Assembly: GCA_023853785.1 (NCBI GenBank)
Contig: JAJIRX010000704.1
Location: 205,443-269,442 of the forward strand
DNA: 64,000 nucleotides
Direction of reading: 5' to 3'
Source: Psilocybe azurescens
Lineage: Eukaryota; Basidiomycota; Agaricomycetes; Agaricales; Agrocybaceae
Every line of letters starts with the position of its first letter. Within the stretch, counting starts at the first letter, position 1. Made by a program: the position numbers and the translations under genes. A model generated the notes under the pieces. It saw only the letters and a program-made list of their open reading frames with translations. It was not told where the DNA came from and made no database searches. Below, one piece after another: positions 34,420 through 44,806 of this stretch.

Positions 34420-36106
34420 ATGGCCAAATTGGTAAGTGGCTAATTTAATTTTTGGAGTGAACTTACACATGATATCTAGTACAGATTCCATTTGATCCTG
34501 GTGACCGACACGCCTTGGACCGCATTGAGTTGTTTAAATTCTGGGAATCAATGCGGGGTTGGTTTGTTATTCGAGGATATCACCTTTATGAGTTTGTCGC
34601 AGAAGCAGGCGTTGAGTTTGCGTATGCAAAGTCTACCATCCCATACAATCCCCATCCAAATATATCAGTGGAGAAAAAGATCTTTGACGCAGGGGGAGGA
34701 CCCATTTCCGTATGCGTACATGGGTGGGGACTCGACACACCTACAGCTTACTGATCGGCCAGTATATAGTACGCACCACACACTCTCAGTATATTTTCTA
34801 TATGTGCTTGAATGACAACTATGGGCTAATTGGTGTTGACAGGGACGTGTAATGTACGCTCAGGACACCAAAGGAAGACACGTCGCTATCAAACTTGTAA
34901 AAGGTGGTTCTGAGGAAGATAAAATCCTTCACCTGCTCAAAGGCCGGCAACCCGACGTTCTCAAACGAGACACATTCAACTTTGTCATTCCAATTCTCGA
35001 TCTTATACCATGCGATGATCACTGGTTTGCAGTCATGCCAAGGTCAGTCGCCCTTTTTATTCACTCATAAGCACACAATTGATGAAGTTTATTCGAAGAT
35101 GGGACTCAACCATACATTCACCCTTTTACCCTACACTCTACTCTGCGATTCAGCACATAAGGTCACTGTTGAAGGTCTGTGGCCTTCAACAAGCCATACT
35201 TACTATAGTCTGATATCGAATTTAATTGGCTGCAGGGATTGATATTTCTTCATGAAAATCGAATATACCATCGTGTAAGGCTTCTATCCGCCTCTATAGT
35301 ATATTGTTTCTTACTCATCTGTTACCAGGATTTAAGGACAAGGAATTTGCTGGTCGATCATTTTTCTAATGCACCAATGCTTTCTATGTTCTGCAACTTG
35401 TTCCGAAGGGCCCTCATGAAGCGAGGCGATTTGACATGTGCCATAACCGACTTTGATTTTTCCATTCTGCTGGATGAGAAGGCATATGGGCCCAATCCTC
35501 GCTTGCCAATATTGGGAGCCGAGGTAGGTTACGAATATCCGCCGTACGAAACTATGCATGGGCACGTTGATTACGACCCGTTCAAATACGACGTTGCCTT
35601 GCTTGGGATCTACTTTTGTGATACATTCCAAGTATTGTTATTCATACTTTCTACACTTGACATATGCTCAGATTGGCATTCTATAGCGCATTATTACGGA
35701 CGTACCCCTCCTCGCACCTCTCATCGACCGCATGGTGATGTCTAACCCGGATAAAAGGTTTACAGCGAAAGAGGCTCTTGCATTTGCCGACAGTATTGTG
35801 CCGACAGTGTACCCCAAAGCTCGTATTGATCTGGGTCCGGAAGGGTCCATATACTACTGCTTTGTCGATATATGGAAAGATTTGCCTCCAGATTTTGTTG
35901 CCAAATGGGCTCATTATCGTGAAGACCGACAAACCCTCTCTTTTCGCATCCTGAACTATCTCTTTGCTAACACGCGGTATGGAATCATGTTTGTGTATCG
36001 ATGTCGACAGGCCGCGAGGATGCTTCTCTGTATACCTCGTCTTTTCTATCGACCTTCGACTTTATTGTCTCGGCATTTAATGTGTTGGCTGCGCTGGAAA
36101 CCGTAG
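34420..36106 (+). CDS. Protein-kinase-like protein, copy 2 (one frame break)
   Basis: Inverted copy of the gene at 20975-22659, with the same exon plan. MAKL at 34420 is followed by a GTAAGT intron, then IPFDPGDRHALDRIELFKFWE. Later exons give GRHVAIKLVKGG, GLIFLHENRIYHR-DLRTRNLLVDHF (catalytic loop with Asp and Asn) and AITDFDFSILLDEKAYGP (DFD instead of DFG). The tail KRFTAKEALAFADS onward matches copy 1 and ends at 36104-36106. The frame breaks at a G5 run (34692-34696); with four Gs it would read on as in copy 1. This copy has an extra insertion of about 15 residues around FSNAPMLSMFCNLFRRALMKRGD. Divergent from F-box copy 2. Confidence 0.68.
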
Positions 36107-36123
36107 CTAACTTAGATGAAATT

Positions 36124-38756
36124 TCAATCCTGCATTTGAATATCTTCTCCACCAATGTCAATGTCCACCGTATCATCTACCACTTTGATCATCTCGTGAA
36201 ACTCAGCATCGTCGTCCAGCATCGTCTCATCGAGTTTAGCGTTCTTCCCACTGCCCTTCTTCTCAGGCGCCTTGACATCCTTCCCGCTGGACCTGTTCAG
36301 GGACGGATCACTCAACCACGACCATGATTGGTTTCCAACACGCCAGCCTGATGGGGGCCTCATCTGCTCAACATATGCATGATCTCGACCTCTAGGATGG
36401 GAATCTAGCATGTCACCTATTCTGAGAAGCTCTGTGAATTCCATTGCGGTACGCAAGTCATCCGGGACGCATCTGTAGATTTTGTGGGTTCGGCCGTGAA
36501 AGAATAAGCTGTACCTGGGATGAGTGGTTGGGTTACTGCCTTTCCTTAACGAGGACCTCGTTGGTGGTTCTGCAGAAAGGTCATTTCCCCGATCAAGGAC
36601 TTCAACAACTTTCTGTGGCCCATAGTGAACCATAATCTTTTTGCCGAGTTCCATAACGAGTGAGATGTAAGGGCGAAAGTCCTTACCAGCACTGCCGGGT
36701 TGTGCACGAGGTCCTTTCGAAGGGGGAAAGTAACAAATTTTCTCGGCATCAACTGCAACGCTTGCAGGCGGAGAGTATTTCGAACGCAATTTGACTTGGA
36801 CCAGAATCCCCGTCATATTGCACTCGCTAATGGGCTTGTCCTTGTCCAAGAGCACTGGAATATGGAAGTCCACCGATTCCTGAGACTTCCAGGCAATCAT
36901 GGCCATGCCCCTGACGAATGCGCCCCAGCCTGCGGAAGTCGTCATCGCTGAATTGTCTCCTGCACGAACAAAGTGTGTGAACCGAACCCAGGCGTTCTTA
37001 AACACCTCTCGTAGAGGTTTCCCTTCCTTCCGGTTGCTTGGGACCGCGTCCAATACCGTGGCCTGGAATCCCGTTGCTGTTAGGTTGCACAGGAAATCGA
37101 TAACACTGCATCCGTTGTGCCAAAGGGCAATGTGGAGGGGTAGAGCTAGTGACTTGACAGCTCCCATGTAGGCACGCAAAAGAATCATTTTGGCTACATT
37201 TTCCCCTTCTTGTCCAAAATTGACGACCTGTGTCATATCCTCGTCAATCGTGGCAAACATGCTCGCCATAGGATCACTGCATCTTGCATTGGAGCTACCC
37301 CCAAGTGCTCGATGGCATCCATAGCTGCTTCCGCAAGGACAGGCTCCGATGAATATCCACTGAACATGGATACACCATTCTCGGTGATGGAGTATGCTGT
37401 TCGCATATGGCTAGCAACCATCTCGTCACCAAGCTGATGTGTGCGCGTCTTGAGTGGATTGTACTCGAGACTAAGTAGTACGTCAAGGACAGCAAGGTTG
37501 GCTGTGGCCTTATTGCTTCCGCGGCCGTGTTGATATAGCAGTTTTGCTTTAGCCAGATGTTTGACCACGGGGATGGGGGCTCTACCCTTCTCCAGAAGCG
37601 CCCACCATCTAAAGTGGTGATATATTGAGTGGGTCATGGTTTTACAAGAGCAAAATCACTCACAAAGGACGACCGAAATATGCAAGAAATCGGAAATCTT
37701 GAATCTCTTTGAGTGAAAGGCCCGGTTTGATTCCTTTTATAAGCTTTGGGTGACAATCAAAGGGCATTTCTGTGAATGGGGCAACTGGATTGGCGACACG
37801 CATCCAGGCAGATCTCCTGAAAGACGCCGGATCAGCTAAGCGACGAAGCTGAGAAGAAGTCGACAGGAATAGGATGAAAAATGGGCGCATGGGGAAATCT
37901 GTTGCAGCTTTGACCATCGCATCGTAAAGAGTTTTACCAGGGGGTTCGATTGGGACATCAGCGAGTGTATGGGCTTCGTCCACATAAATGACGAATGAGA
38001 GATTACTATGCGGGAGTAGCTCCACAAGATCGACAAGCGCTTTGTCCGCAAGTAAAAAGATATCGGAAGGAATCGCGTTGATTCTATGTAAAAACTCTGA
38101 TTTCACGGCCTCATAGAACTTGGACCTGGATCCTGGGGTCGCCAGATCGGCCCTTAAAAGCGCAGCCAACTCCTGCTGGGCCCTTTCCCCTGAATCCTTA
38201 GGCTTTTCAAGTGTCTTGACCTTTTCAGCAGTGTGGTTGAACAGGATCTGGAAAAACAAATGGAACCTTTGAACGACACGGTGTAGGTCGCAAGGGCTTT
38301 GATCAATAACCTGCAAAATATACTTGACAGGTGCATCGGGGGTGGGTAGGCCTCTTTTTCTACCGTCAACAAATGCAATGACACGGTGGCGATGACCACT
38401 TACCACTTTCATCATCCCTGAAGTCGCGGATATTCATGGGGATTGTCGGAATGAGAGTAGCCATTTGATCCACCGTGCGTGATTTTCCATACCCAGAAGA
38501 TTGAATGATGGCTCCAGTGTTCTCATGATCATACATTGTATCCCAGGCGGTTGTCAATCGTATGTTCTTCAACAGATTTTCATGAAAATTCCCAATGTAA
38601 TCGGTTTCCCAAGCCTGTCCAGCCCAGCTATAGCGGAGTGGTTCTAAGATAATGCGAGGCTTTTACTATCGACCAATGGAAGCCAGAAAGGGCGTGCCCA
38701 CCGAAAGGAGATGCGGCAGGTGCTCCGGGTCCTAGGATTTCTTTCTGAGACGCCAT
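36124..38756 (-). CDS. P-loop NTPase of the Agaricomycete Crinkler-like family (frame breaks)
   Basis: Large multi-domain protein. Near the N-terminus is a Walker A-type loop SSGYGKSR (about 38478-38501), followed by VIYVDEAHTL, a Walker B with DEAH (about 37961-37990), so nucleotide binding is well supported. The C-terminal third has VDFHIPVLL with GILVQVKLR and then RPYISLVMELG, which recalls the QxK-type core of restriction-endonuclease-fold domains. NTPase plus nuclease-like domain is the architecture described for Crinkler (CRN) proteins; that link is inference. Frame is lost at about 38640-38680, at a G5 run (38338-38342) and at about 37275-37280. The acidic C-terminal tail ends at 36124. 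It ends 18 bp from kinase-like copy 2, tail to tail. It may be a pseudogene or share the window's run-length errors. Confidence 0.6.
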
Positions 38757-39079
38757 GATGGTGAAGGCCAGGATATCACTGTTAGCGCTGATCGATATTA
38801 TAATTTGCGTGAGAAAATGATCCAGAAAAACGTTGTTTGTACGTTGTGTGCATCTCTAGGGGTAATTTGCAGACATAGAGGAATTGATTTAGTCCAGTAA
38901 ATATGCGTGAAAGACGTTTCATATTGGTTCAAATACCTTCCAATGAGAAATGTAGTGTATTTAGGATAAGTATTTGAAGGGACGTGCACTAACACATTGT
39001 TACATTGTTATTGCATTGTTGGCTGAATTCCTTCTACTCTACATTGCCGACCGAAAACCTCCACTGTACACTACAAACC

Positions 39080-40281
39080 ATGGGCGATACATTGCGTGCA
39101 TTTGCAGGCTACGAGCACTTCTCCTACGAGCTCGGAATACTTCTATCCACACATCCACCATCCTTCATATACACCCAGGACACCGAAGCTTTCGCGACAA
39201 GTTTAGGGGCTATCGACGCGCTTTTACGCGATCTAGCCAAGACACCTTCAGAGTGCCCCTCAAAGCTACATTACGCTCGGGTCAACAGTGTAGCCTGCTT
39301 CATATCAAGATTGTTCTACAAATCCGTCATACACAGCATCGTGGGATGGGAGCCGGACTGGGAGGACGTACGATGGAATGAGAACCTCGACAGCTTTTTG
39401 CACGGGCTGCAGGCTGCACATCATCACTTGAGTCAGAAGAATGGGGCCTCAGCTGGCTCTAGCTTGAAAGGCAAAGGGAAACAAATAGACTCCGGGTACG
39501 ATAATGTGAGGCTCGTCATTGTTGTCGAGAGCGTCGAGAGACTGAAAGACACGCTTCCTGAACTCCTCATTCCATTGACGCGTCTCGCAGAGCTGGTGCG
39601 CGTGTTTCTCGCTCTACTCGATTGCTTCCCGGTGATTAAATTTTTGCAGGCAAGGCTTGATTGACGTATGTGTCGTGTTCGTCTCGCGGGTAGGATGGCA
39701 GGATATTAGACCGCATGACGGGGCTGCCGCGGATGGCCAAGTTCATCCTGCTGGCGTCGTTCCTGGCCTCTACGAACCCTCCACAGTCGGACGTACGCAT
39801 GTTTGGCAGGGGGCTGGATGAGAAGAAGCGAAAGCGGAGAGTTATGAAGACGGCTGGGAAGGGTGGCCATCCAAGGTGTGTGCAGGTCTCGCAGCGGCTT
39901 CTGGGGCGACGAAGTCCGCGCTGGATCGCATGATCGCAATCCTGGGCGCGCTGCTGGAAGAGAACAACATGAAATAACGAGTGATCTCGTACGGGACGTT
40001 CCACTATGCCGGGGAATATACGGACATGGAAATCAGCCGTGTTAGCGTTTTCTCTTCCATGCGTTGCATTTCTGCTTTTTTCTTCTTCCTCACCAATCTC
40101 GAAATGTTTTCTGTTTTAGGTTGTCGAGCTTACATCTGTGCGCCTGCTCCATCGGACGTCCCCGGCTGATAGGCTGGATGGGCCTCCTCAGTTCAAATGC
40201 GCGATATCGTATGAGACGGCGTTGTTGCTAGCCAAGCAGCTCAACGTCTCTCTCAACGACTTACTGTGGGATCCAGTATAA
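39080..40281 (+). pseudogene. ORC5: ORC5 second copy with internal deletion
   Basis: Close relative of the gene at 58767-60642. It starts MGDTLRAFAGYEHFSYELG at 39080 and follows the intact gene through VRLVIVVESVERLKDTLPELL and the first intron. Just after the equivalent of VGWQDIRP (about 39705) it jumps straight to the part equivalent to GLPRMAKFILLASFLASTNPP (from about 39719), losing roughly 600 bp of the intact gene. It then follows the C-terminus to the TAA at 40279-40281. A 15-codon stretch in exon 1 (around the ENWAAAEG part of the intact copy) is also absent. The 5' flank just before the ATG is shared as well. It does not make a full ORC5. Confidence 0.8.
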
Positions 40282-41237
40282 GGCTGGCTTCACTAGCGAG
40301 ACAAACAGTTGGCCCACGGGCTCCTCTTGTACTCTGGAATATATCCACCAACCGCCAGGCAAAAAAATCTTTAGTATTTAGGCAGAGTCCTAATGCGGGA
40401 CGTTATATATGTCATTTGTTTAGCAAGATTCGCGTAACTCACAGTCGTAGAATGTTTTCGGTTGCCATCTGGTTGAACGACACAGATAGTAGGGGTCAAA
40501 GAATAGTTGTTCATCTCATTCCAGTTGAGGACTCGAGCTTTAGATACCTCTTGCAACGTTATCTTGTGCTGGATTTCGTTGGTCAACTGTGTCGGATTAG
40601 GGGTTAGGTGACTGTAGTATACCATATCAACTTTGAAGCATCGGAAAGTTGATGTGTTATCGAATTGGTCGTCGTTCGATTGACCCCATGATTGCCTTGA
40701 GGATACAGGATATTTTTACAGGCCAAAACACTATTTAAATACTCCCAGCAACACACAGGGCATGCGGCCAATCAGAGAAAACGGAGGATGGAAAAACAGA
40801 AAGAAGGGAGTTAAAGCACGGGCTTGCAGAGCCTTTTGTATAGATCAGTCGTCGAGGAAGAACGAAGACGAAAGCTGAATGTTAGAAGCTGGTCAAAACT
40901 GCGCGACCCGGCCAGTCCCATGCGTGCAATATTGTTCAGAGCTCAGTAGGAGACTAGGCACACCGCTTTCAGGACTTCTTGGCGTCGCCTAGACTCTGGG
41001 AAAGAAAGCACCGGTCTGTGCCTCCCAATCCTTGGGGACAAGATATTTAGTGCACGCCTGTGCATGCGCGTGGCGACAACGTCGAAAACAAGCGGGAAAC
41101 AGAGGCAAAATCCGGGCCGTATATACTTTGCAGCTATTTGTTAATTGCCCAAATTGGGAAATACGAAAAAGTCGAGCTCAGCACATTGCGGATTATCTGT
41201 ACTCATAAAGCGTTGTAGACGCTTTCCTAAAACTAAA
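40282..41237. other. Intergenic region upstream of Nop4-like gene
   Basis: Contains the promoter of the RNA-binding protein gene. No other gene or repeat recognised. Confidence 0.5.
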
Positions 41238-44200
41238 ATGCCTACAGATCTCGGTAACAAAAACGAGACGGAGGAAGGGTCAACAAATACGGTACCTCAT
41301 GGGTAAGATTTCCATTATCAATACTTTGACTTTGCTAATGAATGAGTTCAACCACTAGCTCGACGATATTTGTTTCTAATTTACCGTATAATGCGACATC
41401 GGTCGATTTGGAGACCCTATTCTCTGATATTGCCCCTGTGAGGTCGGCTTTTGTTGTCACAGAGCAAGGAACCGGTGTTTCGAAAGGTGTAGGATACGTC
41501 TCGTTTGCCTTGAAGGAGGATGCGGAAAGCGCGTTTGAAAACATTACCAAGGATGGCATCAGTCTTGTTGGGAGGAAATTGCGCGTGCAGTGGGCCGACA
41601 CAAAGGTGCGCATGTCACTATATAATGCTTCAATTATCTTACTAACAATTTGTGAATAGCCAAAGGAAAAGGGCGAGAAAGGAGAGAGAAAAGAAGTTGT
41701 CAAGAAGGAACCTAAACCACGGCCTGCACATCAACAACCAAGGCTTCCGCATGACCCTCTTGCTACGCGCACTATCGTGATATCTGGCCTACCTCCTGCA
41801 TTGGACTCCAAAGGTACTATGGAAGAAAATCCGAAAATACGAAGGAGCAGAAAAGGTCGACTGGCCGATAAAAGACGATGAGGGAAAAGAAGATCCTACT
41901 ACAGGTTCGTCAAAAGACTGCAAACATAATATTCCCCCACTCATATTATTACAGCCCATGTCCTGTACACGACCTCCACTCAAGCCTGCGAAGCTGTCAA
42001 CAAGCTGCACGCACATGTCTACAAAGGTTGTCTCCTCTCAGTAACTCTCAAAAAGCGGCTCGATACCCTCTCAAACCCAGTCCGCATTTCCAAATCCACC
42101 AAAGGTGAAACACTACCCGCCGACGCCAAAGGAAAGGCAGTGGCCGCTCCAAGCCACGCCAGCCGCCTCATCGTGCGCAACATCCCATTCAACGCCACCG
42201 AGCAAGATCTGCGCGCGATTTTCCTGCCCTACGGCCCCATATACTCGGTGCATATACCCCTGGACGAGAAGGCGAAGAAAGACCACGACCCGGAGCAAGC
42301 TGAGAGCAGTGCGGCGGGGGCGACGGCGGCAGCTTATGCGGCGGCGAAGAAGCCCCGGACGAAGGGATTCGCATTCGTATGGATGCTCAGTAAAAGGACG
42401 CAGAGCGGGCCATGGAAGGCTGCAACGGCATGGTCATGCGGGCGGGAACAGCAGATGCCCTCGTTTCGGACAAGCAGAAGAAGAAAAAGCTGGTGCGGTT
42501 GGAGAAGAAGGCAGCGGCCAAAGCAGGGAAAAAAAGAGGAGGACGAGGACGAGGAGAATGCTGCAGATGGGGATGAAGACATGGAGAAGGACAAGACGGA
42601 TGATAAACGGGCTACGGAGCGTGTAATTGCCGTGGACTGGGCGCTGAGCAAGGAGAAGTGGAAAGAAGAAAAGGCGAAGATCGAGGAGGACATTGAGATG
42701 GATGATGCATCCGGGCCGGGTTCCAGCGATGATAATGACAGCAGTGACGATAGTGAGGAAGAGGGAGAGGGTGGTCTGGGGGTGCACGGCGGCAGCGACG
42801 ATGAGAGTGATGAAACTGGCGACTCAGACGATTCGCGCGACGAGAGCGACAACGACGAAGAGCCCGTAAAACCTCAACTACCCGCCCCAGAAACAGGAAC
42901 GACACTCTTCATACGCAATATCCCTTTCAACGCTACAGAAGACGAGCTCAGAACATTGTATGTTTTTCTCCTTCCTTATTCCATTCTCACTTTCTAACCG
43001 TTCACCTATAGATTCCGTTCTTTCGGCCCTCTTCGTTACGCACGTATCACGATGGACCATGACACCGGCCGTTCGAGAGGTACAGGATTTGCCTGCTTCT
43101 GGAACATTGAAGATGCAGACAGAGCGGTGCAACAAAGCGAGCTCCTACGTTCCGAAACTACCGGCCAAGCAATCGTGGTAAGCATCCCAGAATCCAACTA
43201 TGCCCCGGTTATCTTATAATCCCTATTTTTCATTGCAGCCCAAGAAAAATCCCTTTTCCCTGCCTTCAATCCTCACCCCCGATCCGTCTTCCAGCTTGGC
43301 CCAGAGTTTAGTCCTCCATGGACGAACTCTCGATGTGGTTAGAGCTGTAACAAGAGACGTTGCTGGAAAACTGAAGGAAACCAACGAGAGAGCCCGAGAA
43401 AAAGCAGATAAAAGAAACATGTACCTCATTCGAGAAGGAGGTACGCAAAAAAACATTTCCTATTGCTTCCTTTCCTATTGTTGATTCTTTTTTCTTTTCT
43501 TTTCTTCAGTCATCATGCCCAACACGCCTGCATCAGAGAACCTCACACCCGCTGAAGTCGAACGTCGGACGAGCTCCTTCAACGCCCGCCGTGCGCTACT
43601 CAAGAGCAACCCTTCTCTGTTCATCTCCAAAACCCGTCTCAGTGTCCGCCAAATCCCCATCTTCGTCACAGAACGCATGCTCAAGCGTCTGGTGTCGCAC
43701 TCCCTCAAAGCCTTCAACGCCGAAGTCAAAGAGGGCTCGCGGACGCCTCTGAGTGCCGACGAGCTCGCCGACCCTCCTGCCGCCAAGCCCGAAGAAAGCA
43801 AAGCCCCCATCAAAACCAAGGACGAGCCAGCGGAGGACGAGGACGACGGAGACAAGAAGAAGAAAAAGAAGGGCAAGTTCACGGGCCGCGACACGGGCGT
43901 CAAGCAGACGAAGATCGTGCGCCAGGCCGAGCGCGTCGACCCCATCACGGGCAAGGGGGCGCAGCAAAGGGTACGGGTTCGTCGAGATGCACCGGCATTC
44001 CGACGCGCTGCGGTTCCTCCGCTGGGCGAACAACAACCCCGATGTGGGCACCCTGTTCGAGTCATGGTGGAAAGACGAGCTCGAGAACATGCTCAAATCG
44101 GAACGAGCAAAGGACGCGAGCGAGAAAGACGATGCGAGGATCAAGCGATTGAAGGAGGAGATAGAGAGGGAAGAGCAGCATCCGGGTGGGAAGAAGAGTA

Positions 44201-44587
44201 AAGGATCTCTCATTGTGGAGTTCTCGATCGAGAACATCCAGGTGTTGCAGCGCAGGGCTGCTATGCAGAGCAATCAGGATAAGCCAGCTGTGAGCAGCAC
44301 CCTCTCTCGTGTTTTCTGAAAGCCCAATTTTCTGATCTTTATTTTTTTCTTTTACTAAACCAGCCATCGACTACAGGTGCTCCGACAGACAGAAAGCGCA
44401 AATCAGAGCCGGAGGAGAAACACTCGAAGAAATCGGATGACCGATCCCCCAAAAAGCGTCGTACCGAAGAAAAGGAAAAACTGAGCCCAAGCAGGAAGAC
44501 GCGCCGAAACCCAGCAACCCGCTGGGCGCCATGATCGGCAGAAAACGCAAAGAGCGCAAATCGGGAGGAAAGAAAGGCGGAAAATAA
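41238..44587 (+). CDS. Nop4/RBM28-like nucleolar RNA-binding protein
   Basis: Multi-RRM protein of large ribosomal subunit biogenesis (nucleolus). Start ATG 41238; exon 1 ends CATGG before GTAAGA. RRMs in order: STIFVSNLPYNATSVDLETLF with GVGYVSF; TRTIVISGLPPALDSK; SRLIVRNIPFNATEQDLRAIF with KGFAFVWM; TLFIRNIPFNATEDELRTL-FRSFG with GTGFACFW; and a diverged one starting RLSVRQIPIFVTERMLKRLV with KGYGFVEM. A Glu/Asp/Ser-rich acidic linker lies between the third and fourth, and a Lys-rich basic tail ends at TAA 44585-44587 (KKGGK). The frame is broken at three mononucleotide runs: A4 at 42392-42395 (one short), G5 at 43955-43959 (one extra) and A5 at 44476-44480 (one short). At each the conserved protein carries on in the next frame, so these are probably sequence errors. 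Confidence 0.85.
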
Positions 44588-44806
44588 TACTGATAGGAAC
44601 GCACACTGTAGTTTTGCCTATTCATACGTTACCCAACCTATATGATGGCGTTGAATATTGTGGACAGCAGGCACCGAACGGAAGTAAATGCTTGATTGAT
44701 TCCATGATATACAAACAGATGATTGAGAATTTGAAATCGATGGTATAAATACATGTGTGATATGATGTATGGTGTTGTCGATATAAAAAGATCAAATGTC
44801 AGAAAC

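Noticed and set aside
38974..39381. 135-codon open frame on plus
   Set aside because: Out-of-frame reading of the ORC5 second copy, which starts at 39080.
42334..42852. Ser-rich open frame on minus within the Nop4-like gene
   Set aside because: Antisense of the acidic Asp/Glu/Ser linker.
43475..44273. Long minus-strand open frames opposite the last exons of the Nop4-like gene
   Set aside because: Antisense shadows; the plus strand has RRM motifs and consistent introns.
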